A stretch of 64,000 nucleotides of DNA from Streptomyces sioyaensis. Its GTDB lineage: Bacteria; Actinomycetota; Actinomycetes; Streptomycetales; Streptomycetaceae. The DNA lies in the NCBI RefSeq assembly GCF_004122735.1, contig NZ_SDIF01000016.1, positions 43,834-107,833 on the forward strand, read 5' to 3'. Made by a program: the position numbers and the translations under genes. Positions 37,626 to 46,450 of the stretch are shown here, piece after piece. Positions within the stretch are counted from its first letter, which is position 1, and the number at the start of each line of letters is the position of its first letter. The notes beneath the pieces were generated by a model. It made no database searches and was not told the DNA's origin. It saw nothing but the letters and a program-made list of their open reading frames with translations.

Positions 37626-37684
37626 GTATCGCTCACGAGCGTTGTCCACACCCCGCTGTCCACACCCCGCTCGGTGTGATCCAT

Positions 37685-37744
37685 GACGAAGACCTCCGGC
37701 GTGGCGGAGCCGACCAGGACTCCACCACCCCGGAGGTCTTCGTC
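37685..37744. terminator. 15-bp inverted repeat, candidate terminator
   Basis: GACGAAGACCTCCGG and its exact complement enclose 30 nt. It lies downstream of the leftward methyltransferase gene, between it and the MITE-like element. Just upstream of it GTCCACACCCCGCT occurs twice in tandem. Confidence 0.5.
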
Positions 37745-37812
37745 TCGTCTCCCACCGCAACGCCCGGCCGGCCGTCTTCGGCAGGAAGCTGCCGGTCGAA
37801 CGTGCCCGAAGT

Positions 37813-37905
37813 CGGCGCACCGCCCTCCCGACATCCATACGCATCGCGCACGGCCGAATTCTTCAGCGCACCGCCGTCGCGACATGCATGCGCATCGCGC
37901 ACGGA
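37813..37905 (-). repeat. Tandem duplication of the methyltransferase 3' end (about 51 bp)
   Basis: The sequence encoding the last residues CAMRMHVATAVR is followed, just after the stop, by a second diverged copy reading CAMRMDVGRAVR. Over about 37 bp of the best-matching core I count four mismatches; the period is about 51 bp. The downstream copy lies outside the gene. Confidence 0.65.
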
Positions 37906-38747
37906 ATGCGCCCGTCCGGCAGCGCCATCGCCGCCGACTCCGCCTCGAAGCGGGCCCGCAGATCCGCCGTGACCGAGGCATCGAGCGGCCCGAGGTCGTA
38001 GAACGTGCTCACGGTGCCCCAGATCCGGTCGGGCGGGCCGGTCAGATCGACACGTACGGTCTCCCACTCCACCGGGCCGAATCCGGCCGGGCGGAACACC
38101 GCGTCGAAGCCCTCGCGGGTCCGCAGCCGCGGGTCCCCGAGCCGCGGAATCCGCTGTTCCGCGGGCGCCGCCAGGAACACCGGCTTCGCCAGCCGCAGAA
38201 ACAGCTCGCACGCCTCACCGCCGGCCGCCCCGCCGCCCAGGACGACGGCCAGCGTGCCGCCGGGCTCCAGCACCCGCGCCAGCTCCGCCGCCACCCGGTC
38301 CGCCTCGCCCATCAGCATCAGCGCCATATGGGACACACAGCCATCGAACCGACCGTCCTGGAAAGGCAGTTGTTGCGCCCGTCCCCTACGGAGGTCGGCC
38401 CGGTCGACGCCCGGCCGGCGGCTCGCCAGCGCCAGCTCCTCGGCGGACAGATCGAGCCCGGCGAGCTCCCGCCGGGCACCCCCGTCCCGCTCGGCGAGGA
38501 GTTCGAGCAGCAGCCCGTCACCGCAGCCGAGATCCAGCACCCGGTCGCATGCCGACACCCGGTCCCGCAGGATCTCGTAACTGGACCGGCCGTCCTCGGC
38601 CCGCCCGTGCGCCATGGCCTGCACGGTCACCGCGGGGTGCGCGTCATGAAAGGCCCGCAGAAACCCTTCCGGGTCCGTCGCCGTCTCTTTCCGGTCTGCC
38701 GCCGTCTCTTCCCGGTCCGTCGCCGTCTCTTCCTGATTCGTCGCCAT
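37863..38747 (-). CDS. SAM-dependent methyltransferase
   Basis: 294 aa class I methyltransferase. SAM-binding motif VLDLGCGDGLLLELLAE, acidic loop AGLDLSAEEL, and PFQDGRFDGCVSHMALMLM as motif IV region. Residues 2-22 are three heptads of the type EETATDR, produced by a 21-bp tandem repeat in the DNA, and the 3' end is duplicated beyond the stop. Substrate unknown. If the repeat is an expansion, translation might instead start further in, but no better start is evident. Confidence 0.86.
   Translation of the reverse strand: MATNQEETATDREETAADRKETATDPEGFLRAFHDAHPAVTVQAMAHGRAEDGRSSYEILRDRVSACDRVLDLGCGDGLLLELLAERDGGARRELAGLDLSAEELALASRRPGVDRADLRRGRAQQLPFQDGRFDGCVSHMALMLMGEADRVAAELARVLEPGGTLAVVLGGGAAGGEACELFLRLAKPVFLAAPAEQRIPRLGDPRLRTREGFDAVFRPAGFGPVEWETVRVDLTGPPDRIWGTVSTFYDLGPLDASVTADLRARFEAESAAMALPDGRIPCAMRMHVATAVR
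38677..38739. repeat. Three 21-bp tandem repeats in the methyltransferase N terminus
   Basis: Units GTCGCCGTCTCTTTCCGGTCT, with small variations, repeat three times plus a partial fourth that includes the start codon. In frame they add seven residues each. Confidence 0.85.
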
Positions 38748-38826
38748 CCGCCGATCCTAGGGACCCCCGCCCTCACCTCCGCCCCTTCCGCCGGGAACCC
38801 AACTCCCCACCCCTCTTGGCGAGTTC

Positions 38827-39237
38827 TCACCCCACAGAGGGGCGCTCCTGGAGCGCCCAGCCGTTGCCGTCCGGGTCGCTGAAGTAGACGAACGAGTTCC
38901 ACGCGCCGCCGGGACCGTCGACCATCGCCCCGTTCTCGACATGCTGTACGGGGCCGACCGCCACCCCCCGCTCGGCCAACTCCGCACGGGCCGCGGCGAT
39001 ATCGGGCACCACCAGCTGCAGCCCGTGCACCGCACCGGGCTTCACCTCCGGGTCATCGGCGCCCTCGCCGATGACGATCGAGCAGCCCGACCCCGGCGGC
39101 GTCAGCTGCACGATGCGGACGTCGCCGCCGACGCACATGTCGTGATCGACGACAAAGCCCATCTGCTCGCTGTAGAAGCGCTTCGACCGTTCCACGTCGG
39201 CGACCGGAATCGGCACCAGTTCGAGCTTCCAGTCCAT
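38827..39237 (-). CDS. VOC-family (glyoxalase-like) protein
   Basis: 136 aa vicinal-oxygen-chelate fold protein. ELVPIPVADVERSKRFYSEQMGF and FVYFSDPDGNGWALQE are the usual paired beta-alpha-beta-beta-beta motifs; VHGLQLVVPDIAAARAEL gives the second half. Metal ligands include the His of VHGLQL and the terminal Glu. Divergent from a TetR gene with a palindromic operator between them, so it may be the regulated gene. Substrate unknown. Confidence 0.87.
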   Translation of the reverse strand: MDWKLELVPIPVADVERSKRFYSEQMGFVVDHDMCVGGDVRIVQLTPPGSGCSIVIGEGADDPEVKPGAVHGLQLVVPDIAAARAELAERGVAVGPVQHVENGAMVDGPGGAWNSFVYFSDPDGNGWALQERPSVG

Positions 39238-39369
39238 GGCGCGCCGTCCTTCCGTTCGGCCGACGGCCCAGGAACGGCTGCCCTCGGCACCGGCTCTCCG
39301 CGCTGAAAAAAGTCTAGGCAGCAGGGGCGGAGGCGCGCACCGGCAGCGGAGGCGGATGCGCGCGCACCA

Positions 39370-39399
39370 TTGACGGAGTGAGTACTCACTCCGTACTGT
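39370..39399 (+). promoter_or_regulatory. TetR autoregulatory promoter and 22-bp perfect palindrome
   Basis: TTGACG (39370-39375) and TACTGT (39394-39399) with 18-bp spacing. A perfect palindrome with half-site ACGGAGTGAGT (39373-39394) fills the spacer. The ATG of the TetR gene is 7 nt after the -10 box, so its mRNA is probably leaderless. Confidence 0.8.
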
Positions 39400-39406
39400 G
39401 GACCGC

Positions 39407-40063
39407 ATGACCCCAAACTCATCACCCTCACGCCGACGCGCCCCCGGCATGAGCGTCGAGCAGCGCCGAGCCATGATCGTGGCCGCCGCGCTGCCGCTCG
39501 TGGCGGAGTACGGCGCGACCGTCACCACCAGCCAGATCGCCCGCGCCGCCGGTATCGGCGAGGCCACGATCTTCCGCGCGTTCAAGGACAAGGAGGAGGT
39601 GCTGGACGCCTGTGTCGCCGAGGCCGTGGGCCCGGACCATGTGCTGCGCGAGCTCGCCTCGATCTCCCTGGACGAGCCGCTCGCCACCCGGCTGACCGAA
39701 GCCGCCGAGGCGCTGCGCGCCCACATGGAGCGGATGGGGACCGTCATCGGCGCCCTGCACGCCTCCGGCCACCTCCGCGGCCGCGCGGCCGGCCCAGCGG
39801 CGCGGGACGCCGGTGACGGCCCGCCGCCGGACGCCCGGGCACGGTCCGTCGCCGCCCTGCGCCACGGCATCATCGAGCTGCTCGCACCCGACCGCACCGC
39901 GTTCCGCCTGAGCCCCGAGAAGGTCGCCTCCGCGTTCCTCGGCCTGCTCTTCACCAGGCTGCAGTCTCCGGCCGCGGAGGGCGACGACGCCCCGCTCACC
40001 CCCGAAGAACTGATCTCCGTCCTTCTGCACGGCACCCTCGACGCGAGCCCCGGGAGCGCGTGA
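39407..40063 (+). CDS. TetR-family transcriptional regulator
   Basis: 218 aa. N-terminal helix-turn-helix TTSQIARAAGIGEATIFRAFKD after a short Ser/Arg-rich tail, then an all-alpha ligand domain. A GTG nine bases upstream lies within the -10 box, so the ATG is the sensible start. The operator overlaps its own promoter and faces the divergent VOC gene, implying autorepression and control of that neighbour. Confidence 0.92.
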   Translation: MTPNSSPSRRRAPGMSVEQRRAMIVAAALPLVAEYGATVTTSQIARAAGIGEATIFRAFKDKEEVLDACVAEAVGPDHVLRELASISLDEPLATRLTEAAEALRAHMERMGTVIGALHASGHLRGRAAGPAARDAGDGPPPDARARSVAALRHGIIELLAPDRTAFRLSPEKVASAFLGLLFTRLQSPAAEGDDAPLTPEELISVLLHGTLDASPGSA

Positions 40064-40161
40064 TGGCCATGCCCCCACCGACCATCCGCGGTGTGCCCGC
40101 GGCCTGTTCTTCCTTCCTCGATGACTCCGGCAACCTCTACGAGGTCATGTCACCGGAGTAG
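40063..40161 (+). CDS. Possible 32-aa peptide coupled to the TetR gene
   Basis: The ATG shares a base with the TetR stop codon (TGATG), the arrangement of translational coupling. The frame encodes MAMPPPTIRGVPAACSSFL followed by DDSGNLYEVMSPE. It resembles no family I know. Its last 21 bp are duplicated in tandem right after the stop. Could be spurious. Confidence 0.35.
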   Translation: MAMPPPTIRGVPAACSSFLDDSGNLYEVMSPE

Positions 40162-40182
40162 GAGGTCATGTCACCGGAGTAG
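40141..40182. repeat. 21-bp exact tandem duplication
   Basis: GAGGTCATGTCACCGGAGTA plus G occurs twice head to tail. The first copy contains the end and stop codon of the small frame downstream of the TetR gene. Confidence 0.9.
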
Positions 40183-40241
40183 CCGGGCCACGGGGCCACC
40201 GGACAACCAGGCCCCGGGCCGCCGGAGCCCCGGGACGCCTA

Positions 40242-40267
40242 GCCTCCGGGGCCCGGGGCCCGGAGGC
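40242..40267. terminator. GC-rich hairpin between convergent genes
   Basis: GCCTCCGGG and CCCGGAGGC form a 9-bp stem around an 8-nt GC-rich loop. It lies between the rightward TetR unit and the leftward aldo-keto reductase and can serve both. Confidence 0.6.
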
Positions 40268-40305
40268 CTCCGCACCCCCGCACCACCGAGCCGCCGACCG
40301 GTGCC

Positions 40306-41298
<993 letters not shown>

Positions 41299-41437
41299 GA
41301 TGCTGTTGCCTCCTGGACGTGGCGTACGACGGACGGATCTGGATCCCGGACCGGCAGCCCCTGAACACTGAGCCCTGGCCCGGACTGCGACAACGGAGCC
41401 ACCCGCCCCGCCCGAGCCCGAGCCCGAGCCATCTGCA

Positions 41438-41517
41438 GGCTGTCGGCTGTCGGCTGTCGGCTGTCGGCTGTCGGCTGTCGGCTGTCGGCTGTCGGCTGTC
41501 GGCTGTCGGCTGTCGGC
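41438..41517. repeat. Heptamer tandem repeat array (GGCTGTC, about 11 copies)
   Basis: Eighty bases of uninterrupted 7-bp units GGCTGTC, with a shorter run of GAGCCC-type hexamers just before (41413-41430). Located upstream of the aldo-keto reductase gene and not part of any credible coding sequence. Confidence 0.95.
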
Positions 41518-41716
41518 AGCCACCTACCAGCTGACGGCAGCGACTCCCCACCGGCGGCCGTCTGCCGTAGACCCGGTGCCGGAATCCCGTCTCGAACGCT
41601 ATGAGTTGGAGGGCGCTCCAAGTCAACCAAGCATCACGACAGCCCGACGACGGCTCGTCACCGAGACGTCCGCCCCTCGGCTGAAGCCCGCCCGTCGCCG
41701 GACGCCCGTCCACGCG

Positions 41717-42040
41717 TCAGCGGTCGGCCGCCGTATCCGCTATCGCCCGCAGGGCCTGGCAATGGGCGGCGAAGACAGCACGGCCGTCGGGCGTGAGGGC
41801 GAGCCAGGTGCGTGGGCGCTTGCCGACGTACCCCTTGGTGACGGCGACATAACCGGCCTTCTCCAAGGTGGCGACCTGCCGCGAAAGGACCGAGTCGCTC
41901 ACCTCGACGGTGTCACGGACGAAACCGAACTCGGCTTTGTCGGCGGCCGCCAGGGTCGCCACGATGGAGAACCGGACGGGTGCGTGGATCACCTCGTCGA
42001 GTCCGTGACGCGGATGTATGCCGGACTGCGAGGTGTTCAC
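41717..42040 (-). CDS. Winged-helix transcriptional regulator
   Basis: 107 aa single-domain MarR/ArsR-like regulator (HTH_34 type). IHAPVRFSIVATLAAADKAEF leads into VSDSVLSRQVATLEKAGYVAVTKG, the recognition helix and wing. GTG overlaps the stop of the upstream membrane-protein gene by GTGA, and GGAGACC lies upstream. Such tiny regulators are commonly paired with a small membrane protein; twin AAGTACTT sites upstream of the operon are the likely operator. Confidence 0.88.
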   Translation of the reverse strand: MNTSQSGIHPRHGLDEVIHAPVRFSIVATLAAADKAEFGFVRDTVEVSDSVLSRQVATLEKAGYVAVTKGYVGKRPRTWLALTPDGRAVFAAHCQALRAIADTAADR

Positions 42041-42456
42041 TGCCGGGTCTCCAAGTAGCCGCCTATCAACCCGGGAAGGGCGACCAGCAGCGCCCCGGGC
42101 ACCCACCACGCCACGACGCCGGGGAACCAGATGAGGCCGGCGCTCAGCACCCCTCCGTAGAGCAGCCCTCCCACGATGATCAAACTCGCATGCCGCCGCT
42201 GGAAACCCAACCGGGCAACGCGCTGCCGGGCGGCGTAGACGGACAGCCCGCTGATGACGGCGACCCACATGCCGCAGCCGATGGCCACTCCATAGGGCCT
42301 GCTGATCAGCCCGATGCTGAGCACCATGACCGCCGCCGCGCCGCCGAAGATCACCTGGTACCAGGCGTACCACTTCGTGCCGTCCCGCACGGTCGAGCGC
42401 AGCTCCTGCGCACGGGCCAGCGCGGCCATCGCGTCCTTCGAGGCGTACTCCGCCAT
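42037..42456 (-). CDS. Four-helix membrane protein paired with the wHTH regulator
   Basis: 139 aa. A cytoplasmic N terminus (AMAALARAQELRSTV) is followed by four hydrophobic segments (about 33-50, 56-74, 90-106, 110-130). ATG with AGGGGGATGAC upstream. First gene of a two-gene operon with the winged-helix regulator, joined by a 4-nt overlap. Function unknown. Confidence 0.83.
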   Translation of the reverse strand: MAEYASKDAMAALARAQELRSTVRDGTKWYAWYQVIFGGAAAVMVLSIGLISRPYGVAIGCGMWVAVISGLSVYAARQRVARLGFQRRHASLIIVGGLLYGGVLSAGLIWFPGVVAWWVPGALLVALPGLIGGYLETRQ

Positions 42457-42644
42457 GTCATCCCCCTGCTTGCTGCTTTCACTGCGTCCATTGCCGCCGG
42501 TTTCTCCGGGCTTCGCTGGGTCACCCCCGGAATCCCGCGCCCCGTTTCCACGCTTCTTCAACGCTTCGCACACGTCGTTCCCGCGAAGAGCCGCGACGAG
42601 CCCCAACCGGCCGCCTGTGAACTCGACTTCCGACTCCAGAGTGA

Positions 42645-42674
42645 CAAGTACTTTCCAATATGGCAAGTACTTTC
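42645..42674. promoter_or_regulatory. Twin AAGTACTT palindromes, candidate operator
   Basis: Two copies of CAAGTACTTTC (42645-42655 and 42664-42674), each holding the perfect palindrome AAGTACTT, are spaced 19 bp centre to centre. The stretch is AT-rich against a GC-rich background and lies about 190 bp upstream of the membrane-protein ATG. Confidence 0.65.
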
Positions 42675-43066
42675 GGGTCGATGACTTCGCGTCCGGTCGA
42701 CGGGTGCCGTCGGAGCCGCCGCCGAGCCGGCTCTCCGCCCTCTCGCCCGCGCACTGAGGTCGGACCGCGTGAAGACCAACTCGGCCGAACGACTCGCTGC
42801 CCCCCGTGACCGGCATCGAGGACGCCCGAGAAGCGACGGGCCGAACCCGACGCCCGGAACCGCCCGCCACACGCCACCCACCTGTGCCCCGCACCCCAGG
42901 TCAGGTAATGTTGCCCCCTCAGTAGTGGACCGAACGAGGAGGTGAGACCGATTCCCCGCCAGACCAGGCAGGCGCTCCCGGCTCACGCCCCTCAGGTCCA
43001 CCCGATGCAGGTGACCACCCGACACACGTGACCCGGGATGCGCCCTCGGCGCCCCGAAAGGCCCAC
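42675..43066. other. Intergenic region, no gene recognised
   Basis: About 390 bp between the twin-site operator and the PrmC-like gene. No frame shows coding bias with a ribosome binding site, and no repeat or RNA structure stands out. Confidence 0.4.
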
Positions 43067-44029
43067 ATGTCGTCACCTCGTATGCCGTCCCCACCCCATA
43101 TGCCGTCCCCCCACGTGCTGTCCGAACCGCCGCCGCACCGCCCGGACGGCACGTCACCCCTCCATCCGCGACTCTCCCCGCGCCCCTCCCCGCCGCTCTC
43201 CCGCGCCACCGTCATCGCCACACTGCGCGCCGCCGGCTGCGTATTCGCCGAGGACGAGGCGGAGTTGCTGATCTCCACCGCACATACGGCGGACGCACTC
43301 GCCGCCATGGTGGAACGCCGCGTCCGCGGCCTTCCCCTGGAACACGTCGTCGGCTGGGCGGAGTTCCACGGCCTGCGGGTCACCGTCGACCCCGGCGTCT
43401 TCGTGCCGCGGCGCCGCACCGAATTCCTCGTGGGCCAGGCCATCGGCCTCGGCCGCCGGACCGCCGCCCGCACCGGACGGCCCACGGTCGTCGTCGACCT
43501 GTGCTGCGGATCCGGTGCGGTGGGCGCCGCGCTGGCCGCCGCACTGGACCGGGTCGAGCTGTACGCCGCGGACATCGAGCCCGCCGCCGTGCGCTGTGCC
43601 CGCCGCAACGTCACGACCGCCGGGGGCGAGGTCTACGAGGGCGATCTCTTCGAGGCACTGCCCGCCGGCCTCCGGGGCCGTATCGATGTCCTGGTGGCCA
43701 ACGTCCCCTACGTACCGACCCAAGAGGTCGGGCTGCTGCCGCCCGAAGCCCGCGAGCACGAGCCGCGGGTCGCGCTGGACGGCGGGGCGGACGGGCTGGA
43801 CGTCCTGCGCCGGGTGACCGCGGCCGCGCCGCAGTGGCTGGCGCCAGGAGGGCACCTACTGGTCGAGACGAGCGAACGACAGGCGCCACAGGCCGTCGAA
43901 GCCTTCACCCGCAACGGGCTCCTCCCTCGCGTGACCGCCTCCGACGAGCTCTACGCCACGGTCATCATCGGGACCGCCCCGCCCCCGCACAGGACGAGGC
44001 AACCGCCCGCCCCTCACCCCACGCCATGA
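43067..44029 (+). CDS. PrmC/HemK-like N5-glutamine methyltransferase
   Basis: 320 aa. Class I methyltransferase related to PrmC, which methylates the GGQ glutamine of release factors. SAM motif VVDLCCGSGAVGAAL, and VANVPYVP in place of the canonical NPPY, with Asn kept but the first Pro changed to Val. RRRTEFLVGQA is the PrmC-type helix. Likely a second, divergent paralogue rather than the housekeeping PrmC. ATG with GAAAGG upstream; an in-frame GTG lies 39 nt earlier. Pro/Ser-rich N-terminal 45 residues. Confidence 0.85.
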   Translation: MSSPRMPSPPHMPSPHVLSEPPPHRPDGTSPLHPRLSPRPSPPLSRATVIATLRAAGCVFAEDEAELLISTAHTADALAAMVERRVRGLPLEHVVGWAEFHGLRVTVDPGVFVPRRRTEFLVGQAIGLGRRTAARTGRPTVVVDLCCGSGAVGAALAAALDRVELYAADIEPAAVRCARRNVTTAGGEVYEGDLFEALPAGLRGRIDVLVANVPYVPTQEVGLLPPEAREHEPRVALDGGADGLDVLRRVTAAAPQWLAPGGHLLVETSERQAPQAVEAFTRNGLLPRVTASDELYATVIIGTAPPPHRTRQPPAPHPTP

Positions 44030-44103
44030 CCTCGTTCATGCCCCACTCCCCCTCTCATGCGTCTGTTTCGGGTACGGCGACAGGAAGGGGGTGCCCCTGA
44101 CCC

Positions 44104-44135
44104 TTGACCCTGACCCTGCGTCAGGGTTGGAGCCT
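44104..44135 (+). promoter_or_regulatory. MerR-type promoter with dyad
   Basis: TTGACC (-35) is followed by the dyad ACCCTGAC-CCTGC-GTCAGGGT (44107-44127) and a weak -10 candidate GAGCCT (44130-44135), a 19-20 bp spacer. The hydrolase ATG is 6 nt after the -10. A MerR-family gene is encoded just downstream of the hydrolase. Confidence 0.7.
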
Positions 44136-44141
44136 GGTCGC

Positions 44142-45074
44142 ATGACGAACAACAGCACTTCCTTCCCTCGGCTCGCGCCGCCGATCGGAGGGTTCCAGGA
44201 GATCGACGGCCGCCGCGTTTTCGTACATCGGTCGGGCAGCGGCGGACCGGCCGTGGTGTTCCTGCCGGGCGCCGGCGCGGTCGGCCTGGACTATTTCGGT
44301 GTGCAGCAGGGGGTTTCGCAGTTCACCACCGCCGTGGTGTACGACCGCGGCGGCACCGGCTACAGCGATCCCCTCCCGCTGCCGCGCACCGCCGCCGCGG
44401 TCGCCACGGAACTGCGCGAGCTGCTGCGCGCCCAGCACATCGCCGCCCCCTACCTGCTGGTGGCGCACTCCCTCGGCGGCTTCTCCGCGCATCGGTTCGC
44501 GCAGCTGTACCCGCAGGACGTGGCCGGGCTGGTCTGGCTGGATGCCTTCCACCGCGACTGGGACGACTTCATGCCGCCCGCGGCGGGCCTGGCCGCGGTC
44601 GAGCGGATGGCACCTGATCGGGAGCAGCTGGAACGGATGCGCCCGGCCCTGCGTGAGATGAGCGCCGAGTTGCTCGCGGACTACCCGGAGCACATACGGC
44701 AGGCGCTGATCGATGCCAAGGCGAGCGACGCATGGACCCATGTCGGCATCGCCGAGCGCACCAAGTTGGCCGCCCTCGCCACCGAACTGCGGGCCGGCCC
44801 GAACATTCCCGACGTCCCGGTGGTTGCCCTCACCGTGGTCGGCACCGACCCGGCCCAGCAGGCGCTGACGTCGGAGCGGACGCTGCAAGAGATGCATGCC
44901 GGCCACACGAGAATGGACGCGGCCCTGGTGAGCGCGGTCTCGCACGGGGAACAACGCATCCTCTCCGACACCGTCCACCACCGGCTCTGCTTCGACCGCC
45001 CCGATGCCGTGGTCCAGGCGATCCGCGACGTCATCGACCGAGCTCGCCCCCAAGTCGACCGAGCTCACCCCTGA
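44142..45074 (+). CDS. Alpha/beta hydrolase under MerR-type control
   Basis: 310 aa. Oxyanion region VVFLPGAGAVG, nucleophile elbow VAHSLGGF, and late SAVSHGEQRILSD supplying the catalytic His region. Start ATG chosen because the preceding 40 bp are a MerR-type promoter and an initiation region for a leaderless mRNA; an earlier in-frame GTG would lie upstream of the promoter. The next gene is the likely regulator. Substrate unknown. Confidence 0.86.
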   Translation: MTNNSTSFPRLAPPIGGFQEIDGRRVFVHRSGSGGPAVVFLPGAGAVGLDYFGVQQGVSQFTTAVVYDRGGTGYSDPLPLPRTAAAVATELRELLRAQHIAAPYLLVAHSLGGFSAHRFAQLYPQDVAGLVWLDAFHRDWDDFMPPAAGLAAVERMAPDREQLERMRPALREMSAELLADYPEHIRQALIDAKASDAWTHVGIAERTKLAALATELRAGPNIPDVPVVALTVVGTDPAQQALTSERTLQEMHAGHTRMDAALVSAVSHGEQRILSDTVHHRLCFDRPDAVVQAIRDVIDRARPQVDRAHP

Positions 45075-45139
45075 GTCGGCCGATCCCGCCCCTCATTAGA
45101 CTCGGCGCGACCACGTTGCACGAAGACCCGAGGGGGACG

Positions 45140-45877
45140 GTGCTCACGATCGGCCAGCTCGCGGCAACCGCCGGCGTGACCGTGCGCACCGTTCGCCATT
45201 ACCACCACATCGGCCTGTTGCCCGAGCCCGACCGCGACGCCTCCGGCTACCGCCGCTACAGCGCGCAAGCTGCGGTGGATCTCATCCGGATCAGAACCCT
45301 CGCCGATGCCGGGGTGCCGCTGGCCCGTATCGACGCGCTGCTGCATGCACAACCGGCCGAATTCGCCGCGGCTGTCACCGATATCGACGCCGCATTGCAG
45401 CGTAAGATCGACCAGCTCACCGCATACCGCCGCAGGATCGCCGAACTGGCCGGCGGCGAACGGCTTGTCCTGCCCCCCGATGTGGTCGCCATCCTGGACC
45501 GGATGCGCAGTCTCGGGATCAGCGAACTGCGGGTACGACTCGAACGCGACGCGTGGATCCTGATGCAGGCGCTGGACCCGCACGCCATGCCGCAGCGGAT
45601 ACGGGACAAGCACGCGGCCTTCGACGACCCCGAGACGACGCGCCTGTACCTCGCCTGTGATCAATCGGTCGACTGGGATCCGCACGATCCACGCCTGGAC
45701 CGGCTCATCGACGACCTGGACGCATGGGAGATCGCACACGAACGGGACAGCAAGCGGACAGGGTCCCTGCGGCTGATCTCTTCCCGGATCTCCGAGGCAT
45801 CCCCGGCCTGGCAACGCATCCTCGACGCGCTCGCCCAGCGCGCCGAGCAGCGCCGAACCGCAGGTCACGACGGCTGA
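45140..45877 (+). CDS. MerR-family transcriptional regulator
   Basis: 245 aa. N-terminal winged HTH LTIGQLAATAGVTVRTVRHYHHIGLLPEPDRDASGYR is split here only for reading: TIGQLAATAGVTVRTVRHYH is the DNA-binding helix pair and GYRRYSAQAAVDL the wing. A coiled dimerisation helix follows, then an effector-like C-terminal domain of about 120 residues with no metal-binding Cys cluster. GTG with GAGGGGG 3-5 nt upstream. Probably activates the hydrolase promoter. Confidence 0.9.
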   Translation: MLTIGQLAATAGVTVRTVRHYHHIGLLPEPDRDASGYRRYSAQAAVDLIRIRTLADAGVPLARIDALLHAQPAEFAAAVTDIDAALQRKIDQLTAYRRRIAELAGGERLVLPPDVVAILDRMRSLGISELRVRLERDAWILMQALDPHAMPQRIRDKHAAFDDPETTRLYLACDQSVDWDPHDPRLDRLIDDLDAWEIAHERDSKRTGSLRLISSRISEASPAWQRILDALAQRAEQRRTAGHDG

Positions 45878-45917
45878 AGCCGACCCCCCTGTCCACGCCC
45901 CCTCACCCCACCAGACC

Positions 45918-45945
45918 ACTTTTGCTAGCGCTTGCTTGCAAAAGT
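45918..45945. promoter_or_regulatory. Dyad upstream of the XRE gene
   Basis: ACTTTTGC and GCAAAAGT (8-bp arms) enclose TAGCGCTTGCTT. The block is AT-rich and lies 26 bp before the XRE ATG, positioned for autoregulation. Confidence 0.55.
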
Positions 45946-45970
45946 TAGCACTGGGAGGCACCATCGGGGT

Positions 45971-46417
45971 ATGGCATCACTCAACGTCGGCAACCTCGGC
46001 GAGTTCCTGCGGGAGCAGCGGCGCACGGCGCAGCTGAGTCTGCGGCAGCTCGCGGATGCCGCCGGGGTGTCCAACCCGTACCTCAGCCAGATCGAGCGCG
46101 GCTTGCGCAAGCCGAGCGCGGAGATTCTGCAGCAGCTGGCCAAGGCGCTGCGGATATCCGCGGAGACGCTGTACGTCCAGGCCGGGATTCTGGACGAGCG
46201 GCACGGTCTGGACGGGGTCGAGGTGCAGACCGCGATACTCACCGACCCGGCGCTGAACGAGAGACAGAAGCAGGTCCTGCTGCAGATCTACGAGTCCTTC
46301 CGCAAGGAGAACGGCCTCGGGAGCGGCGGCAAGGACGGCACTGCGAGCGGGCACGAGAACGGGCGCGGCACGGACACCCTCGACACAGAGGCCGACGGCG
46401 GCCCGCACGCCACCTGA
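45971..46417 (+). CDS. XRE-family DNA-binding protein (Rv0474-like)
   Basis: 148 aa. An N-terminal lambda-repressor HTH (LGEFLREQRRTAQLSLRQLA; GVSNPYLSQIERGLRKPSAE) is followed by a helical region and a Gly/Asp/Glu-rich tail. Followed 33 bp later by an HBHA-like gene, the same pair as Rv0474-Rv0475 in M. tuberculosis. The ATG is chosen on homology; GGGAGG lies 12 nt upstream. Confidence 0.88.
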   Translation: MASLNVGNLGEFLREQRRTAQLSLRQLADAAGVSNPYLSQIERGLRKPSAEILQQLAKALRISAETLYVQAGILDERHGLDGVEVQTAILTDPALNERQKQVLLQIYESFRKENGLGSGGKDGTASGHENGRGTDTLDTEADGGPHAT

Positions 46418-46450
46418 GCAACCGATTCCGTTTCCAGGAGGAAGAACGTC

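Noticed and set aside
39398..39406. GTG start for the TetR gene nine bases upstream
   Set aside because: It lies within the predicted -10 box; the ATG sits at the expected transcription start.
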